A stretch of DNA of 45,849 nucleotides from a virus, in IMG/VR virus record IMGVR_UViG_3300022902_001407, positions 1 to 45,849 of that record; one strand, written 5' to 3'. The position numbers were made by a program, and so were the translations under genes. Below, piece after piece: positions 1-8,373 of this stretch. Position 1 is the stretch's first letter; every line of letters begins with the position of its first letter. The notes beneath the pieces were generated by a model. It was not told the origin of the DNA, did not search any database, and worked only from the letters and a program-made list of their open reading frames with translations.

Positions 1-519
1 ATGAAGCACGGAATGCTCAAAGGAGTAACTAACCCCTCCGGAAGAAACTTCAAGACTGTCTCTGATGGTCGCGGAGGATATTCTGTTGAACCAATCGGTA
101 CACTAAGTGTCTTCACAGGCACTGACTCGTGGGGGCATTACTTTTCGAGAGCAGAAAAACGTGGTGAACTTGAACTTGTTTCTTATTCACGAATGACCCC
201 TATTGAAAAAGAGTTTATTCGTGGGTTGGAACATGTCAACCACTTAAACTTCCCGTTACGACGGTTCAAAACGGTCAATACAAGGCAGTATGGGAAGAAG
301 AAGGTTGGTCGGGAAGGAAAAGTTGTCCGAACACCAAACGAAGATTACGGGGCAACAAATATCTTCCTGTACCTCGGTGATGATCCTACACTTGGTAAAA
401 AACAGGATGAAGAACGAGAAGGTCAAGCAAGACATCGACGCATTAGAGAAACACGAGCGTTAGATTTTTTACGCAGTAATCACAAGAACGTTTATTTCAG
501 TGGAAGAACCAATGAGTAA
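1..519 (+). CDS. Hypothetical protein, possibly cut at its 5' end
   Basis: A 172-residue basic protein that I do not recognise. It opens with ATG at the first base of the window, so the true start may lie upstream. The C-terminal third is rich in Arg, Glu and Lys and looks helical; there is no signal peptide or membrane segment. It overlaps the next gene by 8 bases, and this compact chain runs on into the packaging genes, so a role around DNA packaging is possible but is only inferred from position. Confidence 0.7.
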   Translation: MKHGMLKGVTNPSGRNFKTVSDGRGGYSVEPIGTLSVFTGTDSWGHYFSRAEKRGELELVSYSRMTPIEKEFIRGLEHVNHLNFPLRRFKTVNTRQYGKKKVGREGKVVRTPNEDYGATNIFLYLGDDPTLGKKQDEEREGQARHRRIRETRALDFLRSNHKNVYFSGRTNE

Positions 520-835
520 ATCTAAGAAGAAGTATAATCCAGTAAAATCATTACCAACCCCAAAGGAAGACCCTAAACAGTTACCGCCAAACGAAGATCC
601 TGATTGCATGGATATTTGCCATGTTTACTTCAATGAGAAGACAAACCAATTTTCGGTTGTGGGTAATGAGAAGGCTGGTATAGACTTAATTCTTGCTGGA
701 CTTAATAAGATATCAGGCATGTTGCTTCATCAAGTATTTACTTCGATGAGTGCGATGCAGAAACAGATACAAGGACAACAAATCGTCAAGCCAACAGCAC
801 AGGGCGTTGAAAAATTCGGGAAAGGCGTGCATTGA
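512..835 (+). CDS. Small hypothetical protein upstream of terminase
   Basis: A 107-residue protein of unknown function. The ATG at 512 is preferred over an in-frame GTG at 500 because it gives the short stop-start overlap typical of this operon. The first 30 residues are Lys/Pro-rich and probably disordered; a helical segment with several Met follows (residues about 60-95). It overlaps the following TTG-started gene by 4 bases (TTGA), which suggests translational coupling. Confidence 0.7.
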   Translation: MSKSKKKYNPVKSLPTPKEDPKQLPPNEDPDCMDICHVYFNEKTNQFSVVGNEKAGIDLILAGLNKISGMLLHQVFTSMSAMQKQIQGQQIVKPTAQGVEKFGKGVH

Positions 836-1863
836 GTAAACTGGTTGACATATCAGATAATATTAGACTAACGTCACTGAATACCAAGTTTAATGGTAGA
901 CAGGTGACGGCATTCTCGTCTATTGGACTCAATACCGTTGGGGACTTATCTGATTACATGGTTGACCACAAGTATCACGAGATGCTGATGCTGAATGATA
1001 TTGCCGAACACGCTATTTATATGTGCCTTCTTCTGATGAAAGATTTCGGGTTGTCGTATCATAAAGATTATGTTCGATGGGAGAATGAAGAATACGCAAA
1101 GTCTCCATCTGGCATAAAGAACATGAAGAAGATTGATGTTCGTAGGAAACAGGCGAAGGAAAATGACACCGAATTTACATATGGTCGTGCAGGTCGAATG
1201 AAGGGGACGAAGAAAAGTGAGAGTGAGAAAGAGAAGGAGAGACTCTCAACCGAAAAATCAATTGATATTATAAAACATTATTTCACAACTGGCTACGACC
1301 CTGTAGAAACGTGCAAAGCATTCGGGTATAAGAAGACCATCGACTACCCGACATCATGTTCGCTCATTGAGCACCACCGATCAAAATTAAAGACATTAGG
1401 CATCTACGCACAGGTTCTTAAAGAATTGGGGATGGAGCCGGATGATATGCGTGATCGGGCGTTATCAACACTTAATGACTCGCTGAATGCTATTAAACAT
1501 GAATGGATTGGCAAGCATATTGTTAGGGATCAGAAAGCTGATTTATTAAAGATTGCCCCTGAGTTGACAGATAATCAGGTATCCGCTATCCTTATGGAAC
1601 AATTCATAATTGATAAAGTATACAAGATGTCTATCGAGGTTGCTGATCATAAGATAAGAAACGAGGCAGTCAAAATAATGGGATCTGTGTTCCCGCAACC
1701 AAAGTCAGAAAGCGGGGCAAATCCAAAAGTAGCGAAGAACCCTGAAGAGGCGATGGAACAGTTGATTGAGCAGACGAAACGGATGATAGACCAGTTGCAA
1801 AGGGAGAACCCCGAAGCACTCGAAGTATATATCGAAAAGTTGAGAAAGCGGTATGCTGCATAA
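832..1863 (+). CDS. Putative terminase small subunit
   Basis: A 343-residue protein that starts with TTG inside a TTGA overlap with the gene before it. The centre (about residues 135-200) looks like a DNA-binding helical region: a segment whose periodicity suits helix-turn-helix, with TTGYDPVETCKAFGYKKT in the middle. The C terminus is a Lys/Glu-rich helix able to form a coiled coil. Its place immediately before the terminase ATPase gene fits a small subunit that recognises phage DNA and loads the motor. It is longer than the usual 150-200 residues, so it may carry an extra domain. The assignment rests on position and general architecture, not on a clear family match. Confidence 0.5.
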   Translation: MSKLVDISDNIRLTSLNTKFNGRQVTAFSSIGLNTVGDLSDYMVDHKYHEMLMLNDIAEHAIYMCLLLMKDFGLSYHKDYVRWENEEYAKSPSGIKNMKKIDVRRKQAKENDTEFTYGRAGRMKGTKKSESEKEKERLSTEKSIDIIKHYFTTGYDPVETCKAFGYKKTIDYPTSCSLIEHHRSKLKTLGIYAQVLKELGMEPDDMRDRALSTLNDSLNAIKHEWIGKHIVRDQKADLLKIAPELTDNQVSAILMEQFIIDKVYKMSIEVADHKIRNEAVKIMGSVFPQPKSESGANPKVAKNPEEAMEQLIEQTKRMIDQLQRENPEALEVYIEKLRKRYAA

Positions 1864-2663
1864 TGAAAGCAACCGAAAATGACATTTATTTTTCACAGCA
1901 AGATTCGTGGTACTTTATAAAAAACTTCTGTTTGACGTTTGACGAGCATGACAAGCAGAACCTGAAGCATTTCCCTGATTGGGATGAGATATTCCCAGTT
2001 TTTTGTGAGATGGCTCAAGGATTATTAGAGAAGGGACAGTCTACGGGATTTACACAAGTTATGTTAGTCCCGAAATCAAGACAATTAATGATAAGTTGGA
2101 TCAGCATGGCATTCCTGTTATGGGTTGACATGTTTGTTGACGGGAGTTACTGCATTGTCCAATCGAAGAAAGTTGAGGATAGTGCATATCAGTTGACCCG
2201 TGTTGAGTATATGTATGATAATCTTCCTGTAATTTTCCACGATCATGTCGGGAAACCAGGTGGCAGGAAGAGCACTAAAAAGTTTAGAACAACCAATGCC
2301 TCGTGGATAGAGGCTGTTCCAAGTGGCGGTGATGTTGTAAGGAGTAGAGTTCCAACTGTATTTTTCAGTGACGAGTCTGCTTTTCAGGATGACTTTGACG
2401 AGGCGATGAAAGCCGGTTTAGCGAATTCATCCTTAATAATCAGTGTTAGTTCACCAAATTCTGGACACTTTCAGAGATTAGTAGAGGATACCGATGGCGA
2501 AGCCGTTGAAGGTTTTGGCAATCTGCCCGACTTTGAGCAAGATTGCGATGGTCAAGATGAGTCAGTCGATGAAGGAAGGGAAACCGATAATGAAACTGGA
2601 GGGGTTCTCTTGCAAGGACGCTCCGGAAAACAATCAGGTCGCGGTTGGAAGATGGTTAGATAA
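1863..2663 (+). CDS. Terminase large subunit, N-terminal ATPase part (split gene)
   Basis: This ORF encodes the packaging-motor ATPase of a terminase large subunit. Visible motifs are the Walker A-like loop PKSRQLMIS (residues 70-78, a variant seen in many phage terminases), Walker B VFFSDESAF (166-174, with the Asp-Glu pair) and motif III SVSSPNSGHF (194-203). Homology-like sequence stops near residue 210; the last 55 residues read as low-complexity Gly/Asp/Glu sequence and overlap the next ORF in another frame. The expected C-terminal nuclease domain is missing here and appears 555 bp downstream in the same frame. The gene is therefore interrupted. Whether the two halves act as separate subunits or are joined at RNA level cannot be told from sequence. 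Confidence 0.85.
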   Translation: MKATENDIYFSQQDSWYFIKNFCLTFDEHDKQNLKHFPDWDEIFPVFCEMAQGLLEKGQSTGFTQVMLVPKSRQLMISWISMAFLLWVDMFVDGSYCIVQSKKVEDSAYQLTRVEYMYDNLPVIFHDHVGKPGGRKSTKKFRTTNASWIEAVPSGGDVVRSRVPTVFFSDESAFQDDFDEAMKAGLANSSLIISVSSPNSGHFQRLVEDTDGEAVEGFGNLPDFEQDCDGQDESVDEGRETDNETGGVLLQGRSGKQSGRGWKMVR

Positions 2664-3219
2664 GTTTCTTGGTGGCACAGGGTCTTTCGGGATTAATAGT
2701 GCTGTCATAAATACTCGAAGTATGATGTTTATACCAACAGTATACGCACTTCACCATCTTCATTATGATGTTTACAAGATGTCAAAGCTTGATCCGATCT
2801 TTGAATCAGACGATAAGTTGGTATGGATAAAGTACCCGAAGTCAGCGAGACAAATGGCTGGGCTTCCACCATTAGCAAAGGGGAAGAAAACAGAAGAACC
2901 TTATCCTGTTATCCCAGTTGAACTAAGGATAGCCTTTGGAATGGCTGTACAGTACATTATGCGTCTAAATGATGGCTGTCCGATAATTGAGTTGAAGTCA
3001 CCAAAGCAACCTATTCCACACGAACAAAGACCTATTATCCTCTTTATGCGTGGAAAGGAAGTTGACGGAACAAAGAGGGTTGCACAACCAGAAGAACCTG
3101 CCGACAAGTATGGCGAGTTTGGAATGGAAGAGTCCGAAGACGATGGTGGTAATGACCTTGACGTTAAGCCCCTTGAAAAGAATTATGATGATGTAGAATC
3201 TGTTGATGAGGGTGACTAA
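2494..3219 (+). CDS. Unknown protein inserted between the two terminase halves
   Basis: A 241-residue protein I do not recognise. It starts with ATG at 2494 behind an AGAGG ribosome binding site that lies inside the terminase ATPase coding sequence, and it ends in a TAATG overlap with the nuclease half. It shows no HNH, GIY-YIG or LAGLIDADG motif, so it is not an obvious homing endonuclease. The central part is mixed alpha/beta in composition; the last 40 residues are strongly acidic (Glu/Asp runs). Position suggests it invaded the terminase gene just after motif III. An acidic tail could serve protein contacts, but no function can be assigned. Confidence 0.7.
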   Translation: MAKPLKVLAICPTLSKIAMVKMSQSMKEGKPIMKLEGFSCKDAPENNQVAVGRWLDKFLGGTGSFGINSAVINTRSMMFIPTVYALHHLHYDVYKMSKLDPIFESDDKLVWIKYPKSARQMAGLPPLAKGKKTEEPYPVIPVELRIAFGMAVQYIMRLNDGCPIIELKSPKQPIPHEQRPIILFMRGKEVDGTKRVAQPEEPADKYGEFGMEESEDDGGNDLDVKPLEKNYDDVESVDEGD

Positions 3220-4238
3220 TGCCACATGACTTTGGCGACACAAGTATTCATTGGCGGAAAAGGTTTAAACCATATGTAACGAGTCGTGGATACTCAGTAT
3301 TGCCACTGTACTACGCAATGGTTCCGAAGTACGATCCTGAGCGTGATGGTAAAGAATGGCTCAGGAATAAAAAAATCTCGATGTCTGATAAAGAATTCAG
3401 ACAAGAACACGAAATAGATTTTGCAGCAGTAAAAGGTGGTCTGGTTTATCCCAAGTGGGCGAAACAGACCCATGTTCTTTGGAAACCGATACCATTACAG
3501 AAGCACTGGCTATATCAGTGTGCGATTGATCCTGGAGTGACAATAACTGCTGCGATGTGGCAAGCTATTGTTCCTATTGAGATTCTTCCTGATGGGAGGC
3601 GTGCTGGTGGCTGGGTGATAAATTTCGATGAGTATTATGTCGGGGATGGTGTTAAAGGTAGTGAAAGTATCTCTGCGAATAAACATGCCATAGCGATCAA
3701 GGAAAGAACCCAACTTTGGTGTGACAGGATATTCGGGAAAGATCACAATGGTAAGAGTCTAAAAGATGGACAGGCGTGGATACAAACAACGCTTATGGAT
3801 CCGTCATCATGGCGTAGGGAATCGAGTAGCAATGATCTTGGCTCAATCTTTCTTCGTTACGAAGAGGAAGGGATCAGGACACTTGAGAAGGGATCTCCCA
3901 AGACCAATGTTGATGGTGGCATAGAGAAGGTCAAGAGCCTTGAAGACTTAGTTCCTGAATCGCAACATCCGAACAGGGTTATAGACAGAGATGGAATCGG
4001 GTTCCCAACAAAATTCTGTTTTCCTGATATGAGATATTTTATAGCTGAAAAAAAGAAGTACCAATACAAAGATGGAGGGGGTGTCCGCAAGAAGGATGAT
4101 CATCTCTGTGACTGTGAGCGAATGTTAGCAGTACATGCTCACGAGACTGTGACTGTAAAGAAGAAACGCCCGTTATCTACGATTGGGCAAAAACTCCAAC
4201 AGAAGAAGCGGAACCAAAACGAGAGGAAAATGTTTTGA
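3219..4238 (+). CDS. Terminase large subunit, C-terminal nuclease part (split gene)
   Basis: A 339-residue protein equivalent to the RNase H-fold nuclease half of a terminase large subunit, which cuts concatemeric DNA at the start and end of packaging. The linker sequence LPLYYAMVPKYDPERDG (29-45) and EFRQEHEIDF (59-68) is typical of the region that links ATPase and nuclease domains. Candidate metal ligands are Asp104 (AIDPGVT) and the Asp-Asp pair at 293-294 in KKDDHLCDCERMLAV. It has its own ATG in a TAATG overlap with the intruding ORF, and an in-frame TGA lies just upstream, so it is translated as a separate chain. The tail is Lys/Arg-rich. Confidence 0.85.
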   Translation: MPHDFGDTSIHWRKRFKPYVTSRGYSVLPLYYAMVPKYDPERDGKEWLRNKKISMSDKEFRQEHEIDFAAVKGGLVYPKWAKQTHVLWKPIPLQKHWLYQCAIDPGVTITAAMWQAIVPIEILPDGRRAGGWVINFDEYYVGDGVKGSESISANKHAIAIKERTQLWCDRIFGKDHNGKSLKDGQAWIQTTLMDPSSWRRESSSNDLGSIFLRYEEEGIRTLEKGSPKTNVDGGIEKVKSLEDLVPESQHPNRVIDRDGIGFPTKFCFPDMRYFIAEKKKYQYKDGGGVRKKDDHLCDCERMLAVHAHETVTVKKKRPLSTIGQKLQQKKRNQNERKMF

Positions 4239-4531
4239 GTAAAAAAGCAGATGAAAAAATTTCAGGGACAGAAATAAAGACTGCTGGGAATAAGTCTAAT
4301 GTCCAGAAACCGAAGCCCGTCCCTGAACCAAAGAAAGAAATAGTTGTCACTCCTCAGCCGAAAGTGGTTGTGAAGAGCGACTTGATTGAGTTGTCGTATA
4401 CGCCTGAAGGGAGAGCTGAACGAGCTGATTTAATGCGAAAGACTATCAATGAAGCTTTGAACGGTACAGATGTGAGGGCGAAGTTGCGAGCACTTGAGAT
4501 GGCTCAGACATACAAGAATATCTTACGATAG
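4235..4531 (+). CDS. Small hypothetical protein, Lys/Pro-rich N terminus
   Basis: A 98-residue protein that begins with TTG in a TTGA overlap with the terminase nuclease ORF. Residues 1-45 are rich in Lys, Pro and Val and are probably disordered. Residues 55-98 form a predicted helix pair with alternating Arg, Glu and Ala. Function is unknown; small helical proteins between terminase and portal can be packaging accessory factors, but nothing here proves that. Confidence 0.65.
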   Translation: MSKKADEKISGTEIKTAGNKSNVQKPKPVPEPKKEIVVTPQPKVVVKSDLIELSYTPEGRAERADLMRKTINEALNGTDVRAKLRALEMAQTYKNILR

Positions 4532-4549
4532 ACATAAAACGGAAAACAA

Positions 4550-5131
4550 ATGAGTGAAGAACACAATTTTCATCCTGAGTGGGATAGGCAGAAGGGCGAC
4601 AGGGATTTTCATAGAGCGATACAAGAGCGGTTTGGTCGCGTTCTAAACATAAGTAATCCGTTTATGCGAATTACTTCAAGGGGAGGTCTTGGTGACTTCG
4701 AGAACCTTGTTTATAACTGTCTGAGGGGCATTATTATTATCTTGATGACCATCTATGACAGGATAGAAGCCCTTGAAAGCAAAAGTGGGATAGAGTCACC
4801 TAAGAGAATTGTTGTTCCCAATGTGCCAAAAGCTGAAGTAAAAACAAAACCGAAGCCGAAAATGGGCAGACCAAGAAAGACGATTGAGATTGGGTCAATA
4901 GATGGCGTTCCTCCGTACAAGATGACCGCTACTGAATATTTTGACGCTTATGATCTTGATCAACTCCCTGGCAGAGTAGCAGCAAAACATCAACGAATTT
5001 ACACAACACACAGGTCGTCAGTCGAAAAAGCACTGAAGATGGGTATTGATGTGGAAGATAGGGTGATGAAGAGGTATCCGGAATTTAATCAATTGATAGA
5101 GAACATCCGATTAAAGAAACAAACAAAGTAG
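4550..5131 (+). CDS. Hypothetical protein with AT-hook-like segment
   Basis: A 193-residue protein between terminase and portal. A helical N-terminal half with a hydrophobic stretch (CLRGIIIILMTIY, about residues 61-73) is followed by a basic linker KPKPKMGRPRK near residue 105, which resembles an AT-hook (GRP core flanked by Lys/Arg) and could contact DNA. The C-terminal half is helical and could form a helix-turn-helix. A DNA-contacting packaging accessory role is plausible from motif and position; I cannot place it in a named family. Confidence 0.65.
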   Translation: MSEEHNFHPEWDRQKGDRDFHRAIQERFGRVLNISNPFMRITSRGGLGDFENLVYNCLRGIIIILMTIYDRIEALESKSGIESPKRIVVPNVPKAEVKTKPKPKMGRPRKTIEIGSIDGVPPYKMTATEYFDAYDLDQLPGRVAAKHQRIYTTHRSSVEKALKMGIDVEDRVMKRYPEFNQLIENIRLKKQTK

Positions 5132-5134
5132 ATC

Positions 5135-7210
5135 ATGGCATTTTTTAAGTCACGAAAAAACAACCTTACGTCAGATGAATTTAACGCTCGAAAGAGTGGT
5201 GAAACGAGCCGTTCCAATTCTGACATAAATAAGGTTTCGGGAAAGATAGATGGGGAATCTGTTGAGGACGTTCGTGCATGGGCACAGGACAAGATACTCC
5301 AACTTTCTGATGCTCGCGACACGATGGTTCCGAGCTTAGTGGCTGACGGATACACAAGTGTTAGTTCTCGATCAAGCAGCAGACATGCCTATGTTAATCG
5401 GACAGTGGAAAATTATGGATATTTCCATGATCTAAAAAGGATGTTGTTGGAAGATGCTGATTTCAGGGGTGGGGTTTTTGAAAAGGCATATTCAGCAGAG
5501 AACTTTCTTCAACAGATGATGAGGGACAAGTTCAGCGTCTTTGCGGATGCTAATACTTCTTTCAGGTATGAGCCACTTGACGGGACTGATAATACTCAAG
5601 TTAATTTCATTTATGAACTTAATCAGATAGTCCCAAAGAGGATCAGAGATGAAGGGTTCAATGAAGCCCGACTTGATGCCATTGCACAGACGAGTGCTTA
5701 CGGAACGTCGATCATTCTTTATCTTCATACGATGACAAAGGGTGAACCTGATGGTGTTAGTTTCTTTGAGGTTGCAGATCCACTTGGATTCCTCGTTGAA
5801 TTTGGATCAACAAAGATAAATGGCAGAGGAACCAAAGTATCTAAGACTTTTGTTATTGTAAGAATGCGTGATCCAAAAGAGATTGAACGTGAATGGGGAA
5901 AGAAGTTATCTAAAGAAGATAGCAAAAAGAACTTTGTAGATCCTCGTGAATTTTCCCTTATGCACGCACTGGATTATACCGCATATAACACAGGCACTCT
6001 TAATGACATAACCGACAAGATCCCTGAAGTGATGGTGTTTTATGATGATCAGGAGACAGAGAAGGTGATCGTAGATGTGCCTATTATGCGGATCAAGAAA
6101 GACATAGACGGTAACGATGTTGTTGATAAAAATGGTGACTTTGTAGAAGAACCTGTCATAGTTGATGGTGTTCCACAGACCGAAAAGTTTGACACCAAGA
6201 CGAGCCGAATGGTGTATCCAAAAGGTAGACTCATGGTGTTCGCTGCTGATCAAGTGTGTTATGACGGGCAAACTATCTATGAACATGGTTTAAGACCCGG
6301 TGCTCCATTACATAATACATGGGATGGGGTTAACTTCTTTGCCCTCGGTGATCCCGATATTGGTGGGGACACCCAACGAGCAATAACAAAGATGAACGGG
6401 GAGTTTCAAAGGAATATAAACTCTATGAGCGGTGTACTTGGTGTCAATACAAAGGCACTCGTAAACCCTGATGAAGATGTTATAAAGCGTGAAGGTGATG
6501 TCGATACTGTTAAGTTGAATGTGCCAAGCGGAAGTGCTCCAATAAAAGAAATTATGGAATGGTGGACACCTCCTGTATTTGGGCAAGAGCAGTTGATGTA
6601 TTACAGAGACAAGATTAATGAAGGGCGATTTATATTTGGTGCATCGAGAGAGTCGTTGGCTTCTGAGTCAGGGAAGAAGCTTCAACTTATGGATGAACGT
6701 GAGATCCGCTTTCAGAACCCAATTGTAGTCAGTGAAGAACTCGGATTGCATTATATTGGCATGATGTGGTTATCTAACCTCAGACAGTTTGACCGAGAAA
6801 GAAAGGTATACCCAGTTCAGGGGAGAAGTGGAGAAAGAGGTGCTCCGATGGTGTTATCTGGGGAGTCGCCTCAATTATTCGATACAGAAGGTTCTGTTAT
6901 CCATTTCCCGATCACAACCCACAGGGACTTTATAGGTGCGTCTAATCGACAGGAAGAAATAAAGTTAATTGGCGAAGCTTTACCACTTATTGACGGAAGT
7001 CCTTTGGGCGATCAGATATTAATTAGACTTGGAATTCCAGACTTGCTTGAACAGGTAGTCGCAGACAGACAGGCAAGGGCAGAACAGGCTCGATTGTTAG
7101 AGTTGGCTAAAGAGGCGGGGTTGTTTGATGCTCTCGCAGATGGCAAGGTATCTCTTGAAGATGCGATAAAAGAAATTCAGACCAAAGCAAGGAATGCAAA
7201 TGGATCATAG
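5135..7210 (+). CDS. Portal protein
   Basis: A 691-residue protein that forms the dodecameric ring at the capsid vertex through which DNA is packed and ejected. Position between terminase and scaffold, length, and the segment FGASRESLASESGKKLQL (about residues 496-513) with the following helix are typical of large portal proteins of this type. The C-terminal 60 residues form an Ala/Arg/Glu-rich helix, as in portal barrel or crown regions. It starts three bases after the previous stop and its 3' end overlaps the next small gene. No truncation is visible. Confidence 0.85.
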   Translation: MAFFKSRKNNLTSDEFNARKSGETSRSNSDINKVSGKIDGESVEDVRAWAQDKILQLSDARDTMVPSLVADGYTSVSSRSSSRHAYVNRTVENYGYFHDLKRMLLEDADFRGGVFEKAYSAENFLQQMMRDKFSVFADANTSFRYEPLDGTDNTQVNFIYELNQIVPKRIRDEGFNEARLDAIAQTSAYGTSIILYLHTMTKGEPDGVSFFEVADPLGFLVEFGSTKINGRGTKVSKTFVIVRMRDPKEIEREWGKKLSKEDSKKNFVDPREFSLMHALDYTAYNTGTLNDITDKIPEVMVFYDDQETEKVIVDVPIMRIKKDIDGNDVVDKNGDFVEEPVIVDGVPQTEKFDTKTSRMVYPKGRLMVFAADQVCYDGQTIYEHGLRPGAPLHNTWDGVNFFALGDPDIGGDTQRAITKMNGEFQRNINSMSGVLGVNTKALVNPDEDVIKREGDVDTVKLNVPSGSAPIKEIMEWWTPPVFGQEQLMYYRDKINEGRFIFGASRESLASESGKKLQLMDEREIRFQNPIVVSEELGLHYIGMMWLSNLRQFDRERKVYPVQGRSGERGAPMVLSGESPQLFDTEGSVIHFPITTHRDFIGASNRQEEIKLIGEALPLIDGSPLGDQILIRLGIPDLLEQVVADRQARAEQARLLELAKEAGLFDALADGKVSLEDAIKEIQTKARNANGS

Positions 7211-7463
7211 AGATATATTAGAAGCGATTGAGAGTGTTAAGGATGTCACAGATACTGCAATAGTTGTTGTTCATTTCAGGAATGGCAATGAATATCGGAT
7301 AGAGGTAAAGACAGGGGAAACCACTCGTGGACATGATGCAGAGAGGTGGAGTAAATATATCTTAGACATGCGTCAAAACATGCGATGGGGATCAGTGTCA
7401 TTAGTTATTGTCGATGGTGAAGAGATACATGCCACTCGTACTGTTGGCACAGTTGGAACATAA
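7200..7463 (+). CDS. Small hypothetical protein after portal
   Basis: An 87-residue protein. The ATG at 7200 is chosen over the one at 7194 because only it lies at a workable distance from the AAGGA ribosome binding site at 7189-7193. It contains two beta-rich stretches (AIVVVHFRNGNEYRIEV and SVSLVIVDGEEI) and looks like a small beta domain. It is the last gene before a terminator-like hairpin, so it probably closes the packaging transcript. Function unknown. Confidence 0.65.
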   Translation: MDHRDILEAIESVKDVTDTAIVVVHFRNGNEYRIEVKTGETTRGHDAERWSKYILDMRQNMRWGSVSLVIVDGEEIHATRTVGTVGT

Positions 7464-7520
7464 AAGATAACTAAGTTCCCTTCTGGGAAGTGATTATACC
7501 GTAAGGTTACGGAAAAACCG

Positions 7521-7566
7521 AACCGAGCGTTCTTGTAGTGATGCAGGGGTACTCGGTTTTTTATTT
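7521..7566 (+). terminator. Rho-independent terminator between portal and scaffold genes
   Basis: The arms AACCGAG (7521-7527) and CTCGGTT (7552-7558) form a 7-bp stem that runs into a TTTTTATTTT tract. A second possible pairing uses AAAAACCG (7513-7520) with CGGTTTTT (7555-7562), so the two arms compete. Just upstream are a TTCCC/GGGAA hairpin (7476-7489) and a CCGTAA/TTACGG palindrome (7499-7512). The 122-bp gap holds nothing else. Confidence 0.65.
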
Positions 7567-7585
7567 TAAACGCAAAGGAAGAACC

Positions 7586-8347
7586 ATGCCGAAGTTTGGA
7601 GAATTTGATACTCTTGAAGAGTTGGTTGCTGACAATAAGGCAAAGTCAGAAAAGGTTGGAACACTTGAAAAGTCAGTCGAATCATTGACAGAGAAGGTCG
7701 GGGAGATTGACGGGCTTAAAGGCAAAATTGCTGAGTTGAGTAAGAAACCTGCTCAGAAGAAAACTGGACAAACTGCTCAAGAGAAACTCGACGCATTTGA
7801 CACCAAGTTTGATCCGAGTGACCTGAACGGTGAAGAGATGCGAACCTACAACACTGCCAGATTTAAGTTATTGCGAGCAGTTGAGAAGGAAGAAGAACAA
7901 TCTCGCACTGACCGCAAAAACGCTGATGAGAAGGTGATTCAGGATAAGCACACTGCGAAGTTTATTGAACAGAGTTGGGAAATGGTTGAACGTGAATATC
8001 AGGAAGAGCACGGGAAGCCAATGCCGAAGAAAGAACGGGCAAAGTTAGAGAAGTACTGTAAAGACAACAGTCTTCTCGCTACTGAGGGTGTCCTTAAAAT
8101 GGCTCTTGATGATGCAAAATCCAAATCAAAGACTGATGAGGATGAAGCCAAAAAGAAAAAAGAAAAAGAAGAAGCAGATAAAAAAGAACAGGAACGTAAG
8201 GATCGAGTCCACACGTCTCCAGAAGGTGAAGCCAAAGATGAAGGGAAGGTAATTTTCTCAGGTCGTGATGGCAGGGCTAAGATAGCCTCAGAGATTGCGA
8301 GTAACGAGAAGTTGAATGCCCTCTTTGACGACATCGGAAAAGAATAA
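7586..8347 (+). CDS. Putative capsid scaffold protein
   Basis: A 253-residue, highly charged and probably all-helical protein directly upstream of the major capsid gene, the usual place for the scaffold that guides procapsid assembly and then leaves. Residues 25-60 have heptad spacing suited to a coiled coil, and residues 185-215 are a Lys/Glu run. The ATG at 7586 follows an AAAGGAA ribosome binding site; an in-frame start at 7538 lies inside the terminator hairpin and is rejected. There is no protease signature. The family match is by composition and context. Confidence 0.7.
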   Translation: MPKFGEFDTLEELVADNKAKSEKVGTLEKSVESLTEKVGEIDGLKGKIAELSKKPAQKKTGQTAQEKLDAFDTKFDPSDLNGEEMRTYNTARFKLLRAVEKEEEQSRTDRKNADEKVIQDKHTAKFIEQSWEMVEREYQEEHGKPMPKKERAKLEKYCKDNSLLATEGVLKMALDDAKSKSKTDEDEAKKKKEKEEADKKEQERKDRVHTSPEGEAKDEGKVIFSGRDGRAKIASEIASNEKLNALFDDIGKE

Positions 8348-8373
8348 TTCATTAACAGTTAAGGAGGTTTATT

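Noticed and set aside
2494-3219. A group I intron with its own ORF as the cause of the terminase split
   Set aside because: No group I core could be recognised, the inserted ORF has no homing endonuclease motif, and both outer halves have normal start/stop overlaps with it. It is not excluded at RNA level.
1863-3219. Programmed frameshift joining the terminase ATPase part to the next ORF
   Set aside because: The 2494 ORF does not resemble terminase sequence, and the nuclease half is back in the original phase, so a single shift would not restore the protein.
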